NCBI GenBank assembly: GCA_009929315.1
Contig: SAAS01000002.1
Coordinates: 1-64,000, forward strand
Direction: 5' to 3'
From: Clostridia bacterium
Lineage (GTDB): Bacteria; Bacillota; Clostridia; Oscillospirales; Oscillospiraceae
DNA: 64,000 bases
The position numbers and the translations under genes are program-made. The notes under the pieces were generated by a model, which was not told where the DNA came from, ran no database searches, and saw only the letters and a program-made list of their open reading frames with translations. Within the stretch, counting starts at the first letter, position 1; every line of letters starts with the position of its first letter. This document shows positions 6,190 to 14,452 of this stretch, piece after piece.

Positions 6190-8532
6190 ATGGGTAAACT
6201 CGTTACAAAAGCATGTGTCATCGGCTCCGGCGTCATGGGCGCAAACATTGCAGCCTTGCTTGCAAGCGTTGGAATGCAGGCCACCCTGCTGGACATCGTC
6301 CCCTTCAACGGCCTTGATGAAAAGGAAAAGGCCGCAGGACTTACCGAGGAGAGCCTCGAATTTCGCAATCGCCTCGTAAACGCGGCGGTCGCAAAGCTCC
6401 AGAAGGACAAGCAAATGCCTCTTCTCAGCAAGGGCGCAATCAAAAACATTCGCGTTGGCAACACTACCGATAACCTCGATCTCATGGAGGACGCGGACTG
6501 GATTATCGAAGTTGTGCTTGAGCGTCTCGACATCAAAAAGAACGTTCTGAAGCAAATTGCCGCTCACGCGAAGGCGGATGCTATCATCAGCTCCAACACC
6601 TCGGGTGTTTCAATCACGAAGATTGTTGAAGACATGGATGGCAGCTTTAAGGCTCGCTTCATGGGCACTCATTTCTTCAATCCTCCGCGCTGGATGGGTC
6701 TGTTTGAAATGATTCCCACAAAGTGGACCTCCAAGGAAACCATCGAAACAATGGCTCATGTCGGCGGAGATATTCTCGGAAAAACTTGCGTTTATGCCAA
6801 GGACACGCCGAACTTTGTCGGCAACCGTATAGGCTGCTTCGGTGCGGCTCAGGTCATGCAGCTTGCCGAGAAGTATGACTACGATCTCGCAACGGTTGAC
6901 TATTTGACAGGTCCCGTCATGGGTCACCCGAAATCGGCCACCTTCGGCACAGGCGACATGGTAGGTATGGACATTATCGCTAATGTCTCCAAAAACGTCA
7001 TCGATTCCTCCAAGGATGCCAAGGAAATCGCTGAGTACACCATGCCTTCATACGTTATCGAGCTCATGGAAAAGGGATTTCTCGGTAACAAGTCAAAGCA
7101 GGGCTTCTACAAAAAAGACGTAATTGACGGAAAAAAGGTTAAATATCAGTGGAATTATAAGACCCACGACTATGATTTAATCGAGGATAAGGTTGTTCTT
7201 GACACGGTTAAGGCGGCTTCAAAGTCCGCCAACAAGTACGAGGCTATGGCATACGGCGAAGAGAAGGAATGCAAGTTCTATTGGGACTGCGTAAAGGGCA
7301 TTTGCCTTTACAGCGCCAAGCTCGTTCCCGAAATCGCCGATGACTTCCGTGAAATCGATAAAGCAATCCGCACGGGCTACAACTGGGAGGACGGTCCTTT
7401 CCAGATGTGGGACAAGGTCGGAGTTCGCCGCGCCGTCGAGCGTATGCAGGCGGAAGGCGAAAGCGTTGCACAGTGGGTTCTTGACATGCTCGCAAAGGGT
7501 CAGGAAACCTTCTATACCGCGGCGGACGCAAAGAGCCCCTATATCAGAATCAGCGAAATGAACGTCGTGACAGAAAACGACGATTGCTCGCTGCGCGATT
7601 TGGGCGACGGCGTTCTCGGTCTTGAAATTCACTGCACCGGCAACGCTATCGGCGTAAATGTCGGCGACATCGTATATGAAGCCATTGACAGAATGGACAG
7701 AGAAGACTGGAAGGGCATGGTCATCGGCAACGAAGGCAAGATGTTCTCCGCGGGCGCTGACCTTCTTACAATTTGGCAAATGGGCTGCGACAAGGAATTT
7801 GACGCGCTTGAAAAGCTCATTCGCAAGCTGCAGGGCGCAACAAGCGCTATGAGATATTCCAAAAAGCCAATAGTCGCCGCTCCATTCGGGCAGACCCTCG
7901 GCGGCGGCTGCGAAGTTATGATGCACTGCCCCAACGCCGTTGCTTTCTCGGAAACCTATTCGGGTCTTGTTGAAGTCGGCGTAGGTCTTATTCCCGCCGG
8001 CGGCGGAACCACCGAGCTTACTCGCCGCCTTATGGAGCGCTGCTTCGGAGAGGCCAAAACCGACCGTTACAACGCGATAGCCACCGCCTTCCAGTGCATA
8101 GCCACCGCAAAGATGAACATGTCCGCTTATGAAGCAATTGAAAACGGCTATCTGTCCAAAGGCACGATAGTCGAGATGACAAGAGAAAAGCTTGCAAGTG
8201 TCGCAAAGCGCGAGGTTCTCACGCTCTCCGAAAGAGGCTATATGCCGCCCGTTAAGCAGACCGTCAAGGTTGTCGGCGAGTTCGGCTACGGAATGCTCCT
8301 CGCCGGAATCGAAATGGCTCGCGGCAGCGGACAGATGTCCGAACACGACGAGTACATCAGCAAGTTTATCGCCCGCGCAATTACGGGCGGCGACCTGCCC
8401 TACGGCACGGAAGTTACGATTGAGCAGCTCCACGATATCGAGTGCGAAGGCTTCCTTGCGCTCGCCGGCACCGAAAAGACTCAGGATCGTATTATGGCTA
8501 TGCTTTCAAACGGCAAGCCTCTGCGCAACTAA
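6190..8532 (+). CDS. 3-hydroxyacyl-CoA dehydrogenase / enoyl-CoA hydratase fusion
   Basis: 780 residues, similar in length and order to B. subtilis FadN. An N-terminal NAD-binding domain has GSGVMG at residues 13-18. The dehydrogenase catalytic region contains HFFNPPRW near residue 160. A C-terminal crotonase domain (about 455-700) keeps the catalytic glutamates in GGGCEVMM and GLVEVGVGLIP. It should hydrate enoyl-CoA and oxidise 3-hydroxyacyl-CoA to 3-ketoacyl-CoA, or run in reverse. An AAGGAGAG ribosome site precedes the ATG. It is the first gene of the operon and is followed 14 bp later by a thiolase. Chain-length or ring specificity is not readable. Confidence 0.93.
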   Translation: MGKLVTKACVIGSGVMGANIAALLASVGMQATLLDIVPFNGLDEKEKAAGLTEESLEFRNRLVNAAVAKLQKDKQMPLLSKGAIKNIRVGNTTDNLDLMEDADWIIEVVLERLDIKKNVLKQIAAHAKADAIISSNTSGVSITKIVEDMDGSFKARFMGTHFFNPPRWMGLFEMIPTKWTSKETIETMAHVGGDILGKTCVYAKDTPNFVGNRIGCFGAAQVMQLAEKYDYDLATVDYLTGPVMGHPKSATFGTGDMVGMDIIANVSKNVIDSSKDAKEIAEYTMPSYVIELMEKGFLGNKSKQGFYKKDVIDGKKVKYQWNYKTHDYDLIEDKVVLDTVKAASKSANKYEAMAYGEEKECKFYWDCVKGICLYSAKLVPEIADDFREIDKAIRTGYNWEDGPFQMWDKVGVRRAVERMQAEGESVAQWVLDMLAKGQETFYTAADAKSPYIRISEMNVVTENDDCSLRDLGDGVLGLEIHCTGNAIGVNVGDIVYEAIDRMDREDWKGMVIGNEGKMFSAGADLLTIWQMGCDKEFDALEKLIRKLQGATSAMRYSKKPIVAAPFGQTLGGGCEVMMHCPNAVAFSETYSGLVEVGVGLIPAGGGTTELTRRLMERCFGEAKTDRYNAIATAFQCIATAKMNMSAYEAIENGYLSKGTIVEMTREKLASVAKREVLTLSERGYMPPVKQTVKVVGEFGYGMLLAGIEMARGSGQMSEHDEYISKFIARAITGGDLPYGTEVTIEQLHDIECEGFLALAGTEKTQDRIMAMLSNGKPLRN

Positions 8533-8546
8533 GGAGGGAAAACACA

Positions 8547-9743
8547 ATGAGTGAAATTAGAGAAGCTGTTATTGTGGCATACGGACGCAGTGCCATAGGC
8601 AGAGCAAAACGCGGCTCCCTTAAGGATACAAGACCCGAAGCCTACGGCGGACAGGTGCTTAAGGGCGTTCTTGATAAAATTCCCCAGCTTGATCCCAAGG
8701 ATATTGACGACGTAATCCTCGGCTGCGCATTCCAAGAGGCGGAGCAGGGCAACAACGTCTCCCGCTATGTCATGCTCAATGCCGGAATTCCTAAGGAAGT
8801 TCCCGCTCAGACAGTTAACCGTTTCTGCTCCTCCGGTCTTCAAGCCATAGCAATGGGGGCAAACTCCATAATGGCGGGCCAAGCTGATGTCATTCTCGCG
8901 GGCGGCGTCGAATCTATGTCCATGATAGCCATGGGCGGAAACCTTGCCACCACCGAAGTAGGTCTGGCGCAGGCTGACCCCAAGGCATATACCCAGATGG
9001 GTATTACCGCCGAGAATATCGCAAAAAGATATAATGTCAGCCGCGAGGACCAGGACGTTTTCGGTCTTGCGAGCCATAACCGCGCCGAGGCCGCTCAGGC
9101 AGCGGGCAAGTTTGACGGCGAGATTATACCTGTGGACGCGGTTAAAACAAGAACCACAAAGGACGTCAAGGTTGAAAAATACACCGAGAAGTTCAATAAG
9201 GACGAGGGCATTCGCTACGGTCTTACCATGGAGGATATGCAGAAGCTTAAACCCGCCTTCATTCCCAAAGTCGGCACCGTAACCGCCGGTAATGCCTCCC
9301 AGATGAACGACGCCGCCGCCGCAGTGGTTGTCATGAGCCGTGAAAAGGCCGATTCTCTCGGACTTAAGCCAATCGCAAAGTTCGTAAGCTTCGCCGTTGC
9401 GGGCTGCGAACCCGATTACATGGGCATGGGTCCCGTATATGCAATTCCCAAGGCTCTTAAAATCGCCGGTCTTAAAATCGACGACATCGACGTATTTGAG
9501 CTCAACGAGGCTTTTGCCTCCCAGGCTCTCGCCTGTGTCAGGGAGCTCGGAATTGAAAACCGCATGGACGATATTAACCCGCTCGGCGGCGGTATCGCTC
9601 TGGGTCACCCCCTCGGCTGCACCGGCGCTTTCCTGACCTGCAAGCTCCTAAGCGAGCTTAAACGCCGCGGCAAGAAATACGGCGTTGTATCCATGTGCAT
9701 AGGCGGAGGAATGGGCGCTGCGGGCATCTTTGAGATGTGCTGA
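8547..9743 (+). CDS. Acetyl-CoA C-acyltransferase (thiolase)
   Basis: 398 residues, a standard thiolase. The nucleophilic cysteine is in VNRFCSSG (Cys94), the active-site His in GHPLGCTGA (His354) and the second cysteine in CIGGGMG (Cys384). It cleaves 3-ketoacyl-CoA with CoA, or condenses acyl-CoAs. I chose the ATG at 8547, with AAGGAGGG 8 bp upstream, instead of an earlier in-frame start that overlaps the previous gene. Paired with the FadN-like protein it completes a beta-oxidation-type module. A 12-bp inverted repeat follows before the next gene. Confidence 0.96.
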   Translation: MSEIREAVIVAYGRSAIGRAKRGSLKDTRPEAYGGQVLKGVLDKIPQLDPKDIDDVILGCAFQEAEQGNNVSRYVMLNAGIPKEVPAQTVNRFCSSGLQAIAMGANSIMAGQADVILAGGVESMSMIAMGGNLATTEVGLAQADPKAYTQMGITAENIAKRYNVSREDQDVFGLASHNRAEAAQAAGKFDGEIIPVDAVKTRTTKDVKVEKYTEKFNKDEGIRYGLTMEDMQKLKPAFIPKVGTVTAGNASQMNDAAAAVVVMSREKADSLGLKPIAKFVSFAVAGCEPDYMGMGPVYAIPKALKIAGLKIDDIDVFELNEAFASQALACVRELGIENRMDDINPLGGGIALGHPLGCTGAFLTCKLLSELKRRGKKYGVVSMCIGGGMGAAGIFEMC

Positions 9744-9844
9744 GCACTCCGCAAAAAGCTTTGTCAATCGAAACCACGAGAATTTTAGTGCCAGCTAATT
9801 AACTCTTGGGCGATTTTCAATAACTACTACTACCGCGAAGCTCC

Positions 9845-9891
9845 GTTGCCGGGTATTATCGGAAATTCTCTCGCCGCTGATACCCGGCAAC
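9845..9891 (+). other. Perfect 12-bp hairpin between the thiolase and CooC-like genes
   Basis: GTTGCCGGGTAT (9845-9856) and ATACCCGGCAAC (9880-9891) are exact inverted repeats without a T-run. The element lies in the only sizeable gap inside the operon. It may stabilise or process the mRNA, or bind a regulator. Confidence 0.6.
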
Positions 9892-9929
9892 AACAATAAC
9901 AGCGCGATTTTGATATGTTTGGGAGTTTT

Positions 9930-10691
9930 ATGGAAAACACAGTCATAACAGTTGCCGGAAAGGGCGGAGTCGGAAAGACTTCGATTTCAGCGGCCATTGT
10001 GCGTCAGCTGGTAAAAAGCTATCCGCGGGCGCGTATTCTCGCAATCGACGCAGATCCCGCGGGCGGACTTGCAACCGCGCTTGACGTCAAGGTGACGCTG
10101 ACGCTTGACAACATCCGCAAGGCGATAACAAAGGCCGGTGAGGGCGACAAGCAGAAAAAAAGGGCAATCGAGCTGCTGGGAGAAGTCCGTTTTCGCGTTT
10201 TCGACGCGATTACGGAGCAGAACGGCTTTGCCTTTATCGCCGTGGGAAGACCGGAGGCGGCAGGCTGCTATTGCAGCGTAAACGCCTACCTCAAAGAGGT
10301 TATCAGTCTTGTGTGCGGAGAATTTGATTATGTTGTAATAGACGGCGAGGCGGGTATCGAACAGATTAACCGCAGGGTTATGGAGGCAGTTACGCATTTG
10401 TTTCTCGTAACCGACCCGAGCAAAAAAGGTACACAGGTTATTTCGTCCATAAAAAAAGTGGCGGACGAGCTGGTAATGTATAAAAAGCTCGGCGTTATCA
10501 TTAACCGCTTCAATGAGGAGCAATTAAATAAGTATATAAACACGGGAGATTTACCCGTGCTGGCATACATTTCGGACGACAGGGAGCTTGCGCTCTTCGA
10601 TGTTATGGGAAAGAACATCATGGAGCTTACGGACACCGGAGAGCTTGTATCAGGCGTGCGGAAGGCTCTTGAGGCCTTGGAAATCATTTAA
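9930..10691 (+). CDS. CooC/MinD-like P-loop ATPase
   Basis: About 253 residues. The N-terminus carries the deviant Walker A of SIMIBI ATPases, AGKGGVGKTS (residues 9-18). A Walker B-like VVIDGEAGIEQINR region is typical of CooC proteins, which insert nickel into CO dehydrogenase. A CYC motif (GCYCSVNAYLKE) may bind metal or an Fe-S cluster. I chose the ATG at 9930, with GGGAG upstream. No CO dehydrogenase gene is in the window; instead dehydratase subunits follow directly, and an acetyl-CoA-synthase-like domain lies further down. I infer a metallocentre maturation or energising role for this operon. Confidence 0.85.
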   Translation: MENTVITVAGKGGVGKTSISAAIVRQLVKSYPRARILAIDADPAGGLATALDVKVTLTLDNIRKAITKAGEGDKQKKRAIELLGEVRFRVFDAITEQNGFAFIAVGRPEAAGCYCSVNAYLKEVISLVCGEFDYVVIDGEAGIEQINRRVMEAVTHLFLVTDPSKKGTQVISSIKKVADELVMYKKLGVIINRFNEEQLNKYINTGDLPVLAYISDDRELALFDVMGKNIMELTDTGELVSGVRKALEALEII

Positions 10692-10705
10692 ACGGGAGTG
10701 TTAGT

Positions 10706-11914
10706 ATGAAGGATTTGCAGCATCTGTACTACTTTGAAAGCCTGCTTACGGAGGCAAATAACGAACTTGTCAGACAGGCGCAGGCGCAGGGCGGGCTTGC
10801 ACTGGGCTACACCTGCTATCACATGCCGGAAGTGCTCTTAAATCTCGGGAAGTGTTTTTCCGTCAGACTTCGCGCCCCGCGAACAGGTTCAATGGAGCTT
10901 GCGACCTATTACATGTCAAACGCTACCTGCGAATATGCAAGGGCGCTGCTCGAGCGCGGGCTTGAGGGCGGCTACAAATTTTTAGACGCGTTGGCGGGCG
11001 TCGACTGCTGCGAGTGCATGAACCGCAGCATGGAAAATATGCAGCTTCTGAAGATTGAGGGCACGGAGAAAAAGAGCTTCTTCTGGAGCAACATTGACGT
11101 TCCCTGCTCCGATGACGAGGGCTGTGTTGCTCATTTTGCCGAGCAGCTCGGGCGCAAGGTTTTAAAGCCCCTGCACGAAAGCTACGGCATCGACATCTCG
11201 GAGGAAGCAATCCGCGAGGCTGTCAAGGAACACAATGAGGTTTGCAGACTGATAACCGAAATCGGAAACTTTCGCAAGCTGGATAACCCCACGATTACCG
11301 GTCATGAGTTCCACATCTTAACGCTCATAAGCTATACCTGCCCCAAACACCTCATAATCGACAAGCTTCGGGAAACTCTTGAGGAGCTTAAGACCCGCGA
11401 GCCGGATAAGAAGAAAAACTTCCGTGTCAAGGTGGTGCTTATCGGCTCGGAAATCGACGACCCGGAGCTTGTATCACTTATCGAGGATAGCGGGGCTCTT
11501 GTTGTTGCGGACCGATATTGCTACGGCAGCTTCCCCGGAAGACAGGAGCTTATACTCAGCGACGATGAGCCTGTGCTGACGCAGATTTGCCGCCAGTACC
11601 TTCAGAGTTCCCTGTGCGTTCGCCTCTGCGCCACGCATAAGGTTCAAAAGCGACTGGACTACGCGGCGCAGCTGAAGGATGAATACCATGCGGACGGCAT
11701 TATTTATGAGCAGATAAAATTCTGCACCTACTGGTCTTATGAGCGGGCTTTCGCAAGCCATATTATACAAAACGAGTACAACATCCCTACTTTGTCTGTT
11801 GACCGACCCTATATGTCGAGGTCGAGCGGTCAGCTCCGAACACGTGTTCAGGCCTTCGTGGAAAGCATAGAGATTAAGAAAATCAAGGCAAAAAAAGCCG
11901 GGGAGGTGAAGTAA
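10706..11914 (+). CDS. 2-hydroxyacyl-CoA dehydratase / benzoyl-CoA reductase-type subunit (HgdB/BcrC-like)
   Basis: 402 residues, a member of the HgdB/FldC/BcrC family. These subunits hold a [4Fe-4S] cluster and use a high-energy electron to dehydrate 2-hydroxyacyl-CoA or reduce aromatic acyl-CoA. Family-like features include the N-terminal LGYTCYHMPEVLL, the Cys-rich DCCECMNRS and the late segment DGIIYEQIKFCTYW. A GGGAG ribosome site precedes the ATG. The stop is 1 bp from the start of the partner subunit, so the two are translated together. The substrate cannot be assigned; absence of a glutaconyl-CoA decarboxylase nearby argues against the standard glutamate pathway. Confidence 0.87.
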   Translation: MKDLQHLYYFESLLTEANNELVRQAQAQGGLALGYTCYHMPEVLLNLGKCFSVRLRAPRTGSMELATYYMSNATCEYARALLERGLEGGYKFLDALAGVDCCECMNRSMENMQLLKIEGTEKKSFFWSNIDVPCSDDEGCVAHFAEQLGRKVLKPLHESYGIDISEEAIREAVKEHNEVCRLITEIGNFRKLDNPTITGHEFHILTLISYTCPKHLIIDKLRETLEELKTREPDKKKNFRVKVVLIGSEIDDPELVSLIEDSGALVVADRYCYGSFPGRQELILSDDEPVLTQICRQYLQSSLCVRLCATHKVQKRLDYAAQLKDEYHADGIIYEQIKFCTYWSYERAFASHIIQNEYNIPTLSVDRPYMSRSSGQLRTRVQAFVESIEIKKIKAKKAGEVK

Positions 11915-11915
11915 A

Positions 11916-13478
11916 ATGGCCTACAATCCAAAAACAGGCAAGGGTCTGGGAAATATCTATAAAGCGGAGCGGCGCTGCACCGTGCGACGCGAGTGGAGGG
12001 GCTTTCGGGACACCCTTTATGATTATTTTCGCTGGTTAAAAATGCTCGGCATGCTCGGTGCCGTGCTTGCGCCGGTGCTCCCCCAAATGATGAAGGGGCT
12101 TACGCGCTACCGCTGGCTTGTTTCCTACATAACCACCCCCGCCTTTGTTGACCGCCACACCATCGGACTTCGCGGTTATGAGCTGCGCTACACACACCTG
12201 CAGTTTTTTGTAGTTCTGCGAAACTCCGCTATGACGCTTCGCTGCATTCTCGAGCGAGATGAGAACCTCAACCCCAAATCAAAAAAAGCGGCGGCTCTGC
12301 GGGCGAAAACCGTAGTTTTTGATGAGATGATGCCGATTCAGATTATGAACGGCTTCCCCACCCTCAAGGGTATTTCCATTCAGATGCTGCCGATTTTTGA
12401 GGCCGGGGAAATCGACCAGCAGGCAAATATGTACTATATAGACGCAGTTGAGCATTACGGGCTAGCCGCCGATGTCTGCCCCCTCCCCGCTGCTGACTCG
12501 GGCTGTTACATTGTTGACGACTATCCGAGAATCGGAAGCGCATATATCTCCAGCTCCATGCCCTGCGACGGCAGTCTTGCCTCCACCATGTTCAGCCACA
12601 GATACTTTAAAATGCCCTCCTACCAAATTACTCCGCCTCAGCGTTTTCTCGAAACAGAAGTTCAGGAATACGCGGTCAAAAACCTTTGGGGCGCGGTTGA
12701 GTTTATAGAGCAGCAGTTTAACGTAAAGTTTGACTGGGACGCGTTCTTTGAGGGTGTTAAGCGCTACAACACGGAATGTGAGTACATGCTGGACAAATGG
12801 GACGTAAACTGCACTCCTTATCCGCAGGTCTGCGGGGCGGGGCTCGCGCTTCACAGGGAATACGAAATGCAGATTGCAAGCTCTCTTGACCCTGCGTTTG
12901 TCAAATATGACGCGAAGGTTTCAAAGCTCATGAAAAAGGGCTATGAAAAATCGAAGGCGGCTGACGACAAAGCTAAGTACCGCGCAATAGTCTGGTCCTG
13001 TCCGGCGCACTATTACTCAAACTTCACCTACTGGGCACAAAACTGCTGGGGAATCAAGACTCTGGTCGATATGGAATGTATGCTCTCTTACCACTATTAC
13101 GACGAGCACGACAAAGAGAAGGTTTTACTCGACATGGCGAAGGGCTATGAGCGAATGGCCATGCGTTCTCACTCAAACGGCGGTTACGTCAACGCTCTGG
13201 ACGAATGCTGGAAGATGTGCGAGAAATTCAGCGCCAACATTGTTTTCATGTATAACCATGTTTCCTGCAAAAATTTTGCGGGTTTGCAGGGTCTGTTTGA
13301 GGATCAGGCAAGGGAACGCGGAATCCATCTCATTTGGATAGAGCATGACCTTATGGATCCCAGAACGGTTTCAAGAAAGGCGATGCGTGACCGAGTAAAC
13401 AGATATATGACAACAGTTTTCAGAGCCGAGCCACTGGACCCCACCCTTGTGGACTATGACGATGACCTTACTTGGTAA
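11916..13478 (+). CDS. 2-hydroxyacyl-CoA dehydratase-type second subunit, long form
   Basis: 520 residues, longer than the roughly 410-480 of known HgdA/FldB subunits. It shares the family architecture (two Rossmann-like domains) and Cys-containing segments such as IVWSCPAHYYSNFTYW and MYNHVSCKNF, the second near the end where the family binds substrate and cluster. The N-terminal 110 residues are basic and partly hydrophobic (LKMLGMLGAVLAPVLPQMMK). The gene starts 1 bp after the previous stop with GGGGAGGTG upstream, and its end is followed closely by the activase. I assign the subunit role from context plus weak motifs. Confidence 0.8.
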   Translation: MAYNPKTGKGLGNIYKAERRCTVRREWRGFRDTLYDYFRWLKMLGMLGAVLAPVLPQMMKGLTRYRWLVSYITTPAFVDRHTIGLRGYELRYTHLQFFVVLRNSAMTLRCILERDENLNPKSKKAAALRAKTVVFDEMMPIQIMNGFPTLKGISIQMLPIFEAGEIDQQANMYYIDAVEHYGLAADVCPLPAADSGCYIVDDYPRIGSAYISSSMPCDGSLASTMFSHRYFKMPSYQITPPQRFLETEVQEYAVKNLWGAVEFIEQQFNVKFDWDAFFEGVKRYNTECEYMLDKWDVNCTPYPQVCGAGLALHREYEMQIASSLDPAFVKYDAKVSKLMKKGYEKSKAADDKAKYRAIVWSCPAHYYSNFTYWAQNCWGIKTLVDMECMLSYHYYDEHDKEKVLLDMAKGYERMAMRSHSNGGYVNALDECWKMCEKFSANIVFMYNHVSCKNFAGLQGLFEDQARERGIHLIWIEHDLMDPRTVSRKAMRDRVNRYMTTVFRAEPLDPTLVDYDDDLTW

Positions 13479-13495
13479 AGAAGGAGAGAACTAAG

Positions 13496-14293
13496 ATGAA
13501 ATATTACGGCGGCTGTGACGTAGGCTCAACCTATACTAAATGCGTTATTCTCCGTGAGGACGGCAAGATTGCAAGCGCGGTTACGATAAAAAGCAAGATA
13601 AATTCCGAGCAAAGCGCCAAGGCGGCAATAGATCAGGCGGTTTTGGAGGCAGAGGAAATTTCAAAGCCGAGCGAGCTTAGCTATCTTATCGGCACAGGTT
13701 ACGGAAGAAACAAGGTTCCCTTTGCAGACGAGAACATTTCGGAGATTTCCTGTCACGCGATGGGCGTACATATAACAAACCCCGCAGTTAAGGCAATAAT
13801 CGATATCGGCGGTCAGGACGTTAAGGGTATCTCTATCGATACCGACGGCACGGTATCCTCCTTTTCAATGAACGACAAGTGCGCCGCGGGAACAGGCCGC
13901 TTTTTTGAGGCGATGGCCAACGCCTTTGAGCTGAGTATTGAAGATTTTTCAAACCTCTCTCTGACCGCAAAAAACACCATTCCCATCACCTCGCAGTGTA
14001 CGGTTTTTGCCGAGAGCGAGGTAATCACCCTTGTCGGAGAGGGCAAAGCCCGCGATGAAATCGCCGCCGGAATCGAGCTAGCGGTTGCAAAACGCTGTTT
14101 CATCATGGCAAAAAAAGCGGGCGCGAAAAACAGCATAACGCTGACGGGTGGCTGCGCGAAAAACGCGGGACTTAAAAAGGCAATCGAGGATGTTTTGAGA
14201 ATTAAGGTCGTTGAGCTTAAAACCGACCCCCAGCTTATGGGTGCTCTCGGCGCAGCGGAATTTGCCCGTCAGAAGGGCATGGATAAGGAGTAA
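13496..14293 (+). CDS. Acyl-CoA dehydratase activase (HgdC/FldI-like ATPase)
   Basis: 265 residues of the ASKHA fold. The phosphate loop is GCDVGSTYTK near the N-terminus, the second nucleotide motif is DIGGQD, and a later loop is GGCAKN. The cysteines expected to hold the bridging [4Fe-4S] of the homodimer are in NDKCAAGTGRF and SQCTVFAESE. The enzyme uses ATP to lower the potential of an electron and pass it to the dehydratase; it is very oxygen-sensitive, so the host should be anaerobic. I chose the ATG at 13496, with GAAGGAGAG upstream. It sits between the dehydratase subunits and the small membrane protein. Confidence 0.95.
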   Translation: MKYYGGCDVGSTYTKCVILREDGKIASAVTIKSKINSEQSAKAAIDQAVLEAEEISKPSELSYLIGTGYGRNKVPFADENISEISCHAMGVHITNPAVKAIIDIGGQDVKGISIDTDGTVSSFSMNDKCAAGTGRFFEAMANAFELSIEDFSNLSLTAKNTIPITSQCTVFAESEVITLVGEGKARDEIAAGIELAVAKRCFIMAKKAGAKNSITLTGGCAKNAGLKKAIEDVLRIKVVELKTDPQLMGALGAAEFARQKGMDKE

Positions 14294-14296
14294 AAA

Positions 14297-14452
14297 ATGG
14301 CTTGGTACTTTATTGTCGCAATCGTAATCGGCGCGCTTTTTGCCCTGACCTTCATCCTCTATATCACAAACGCCGACATGAAGCTCGTTGAAATAATCTA
14401 TAACAAGCTCATAGCGTTTCACGAGCGCAAAGATGTCGACGAAAAACTGTAA
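14297..14452 (+). CDS. Small single-span membrane protein in the dehydratase operon
   Basis: A 51-residue ORF (MAWYFIVAIVIGALFALTFI...) with AAGGAG 6 bp upstream, 3 bp after the activase stop. One strongly hydrophobic segment spans residues 3-23; the rest is a charged, probably cytosolic tail ending DVDEKL. Its stop overlaps the next start (TAATG), so translation is coupled. It is too short for standard gene calling. I do not know its function; it may anchor a redox partner of the dehydratase to the membrane. Confidence 0.75.
   Translation: MAWYFIVAIVIGALFALTFILYITNADMKLVEIIYNKLIAFHERKDVDEKL

Noticed and set aside
7219..8433. 404-codon open frame on the minus strand inside the FadN-like gene
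   Set aside because: It is a shadow of a high-GC third-position coding strand; no family motif, no ribosome site, fully inside a clear gene.
8529..9608. 359-codon open frame opposite the thiolase
   Set aside because: Same reason: antisense shadow of a well supported thiolase gene.
10706..13478. Standard glutamate (2-hydroxyglutarate) fermentation operon
   Set aside because: No glutaconyl-CoA decarboxylase or hydroxyglutarate dehydrogenase is nearby, and subunit sizes differ.
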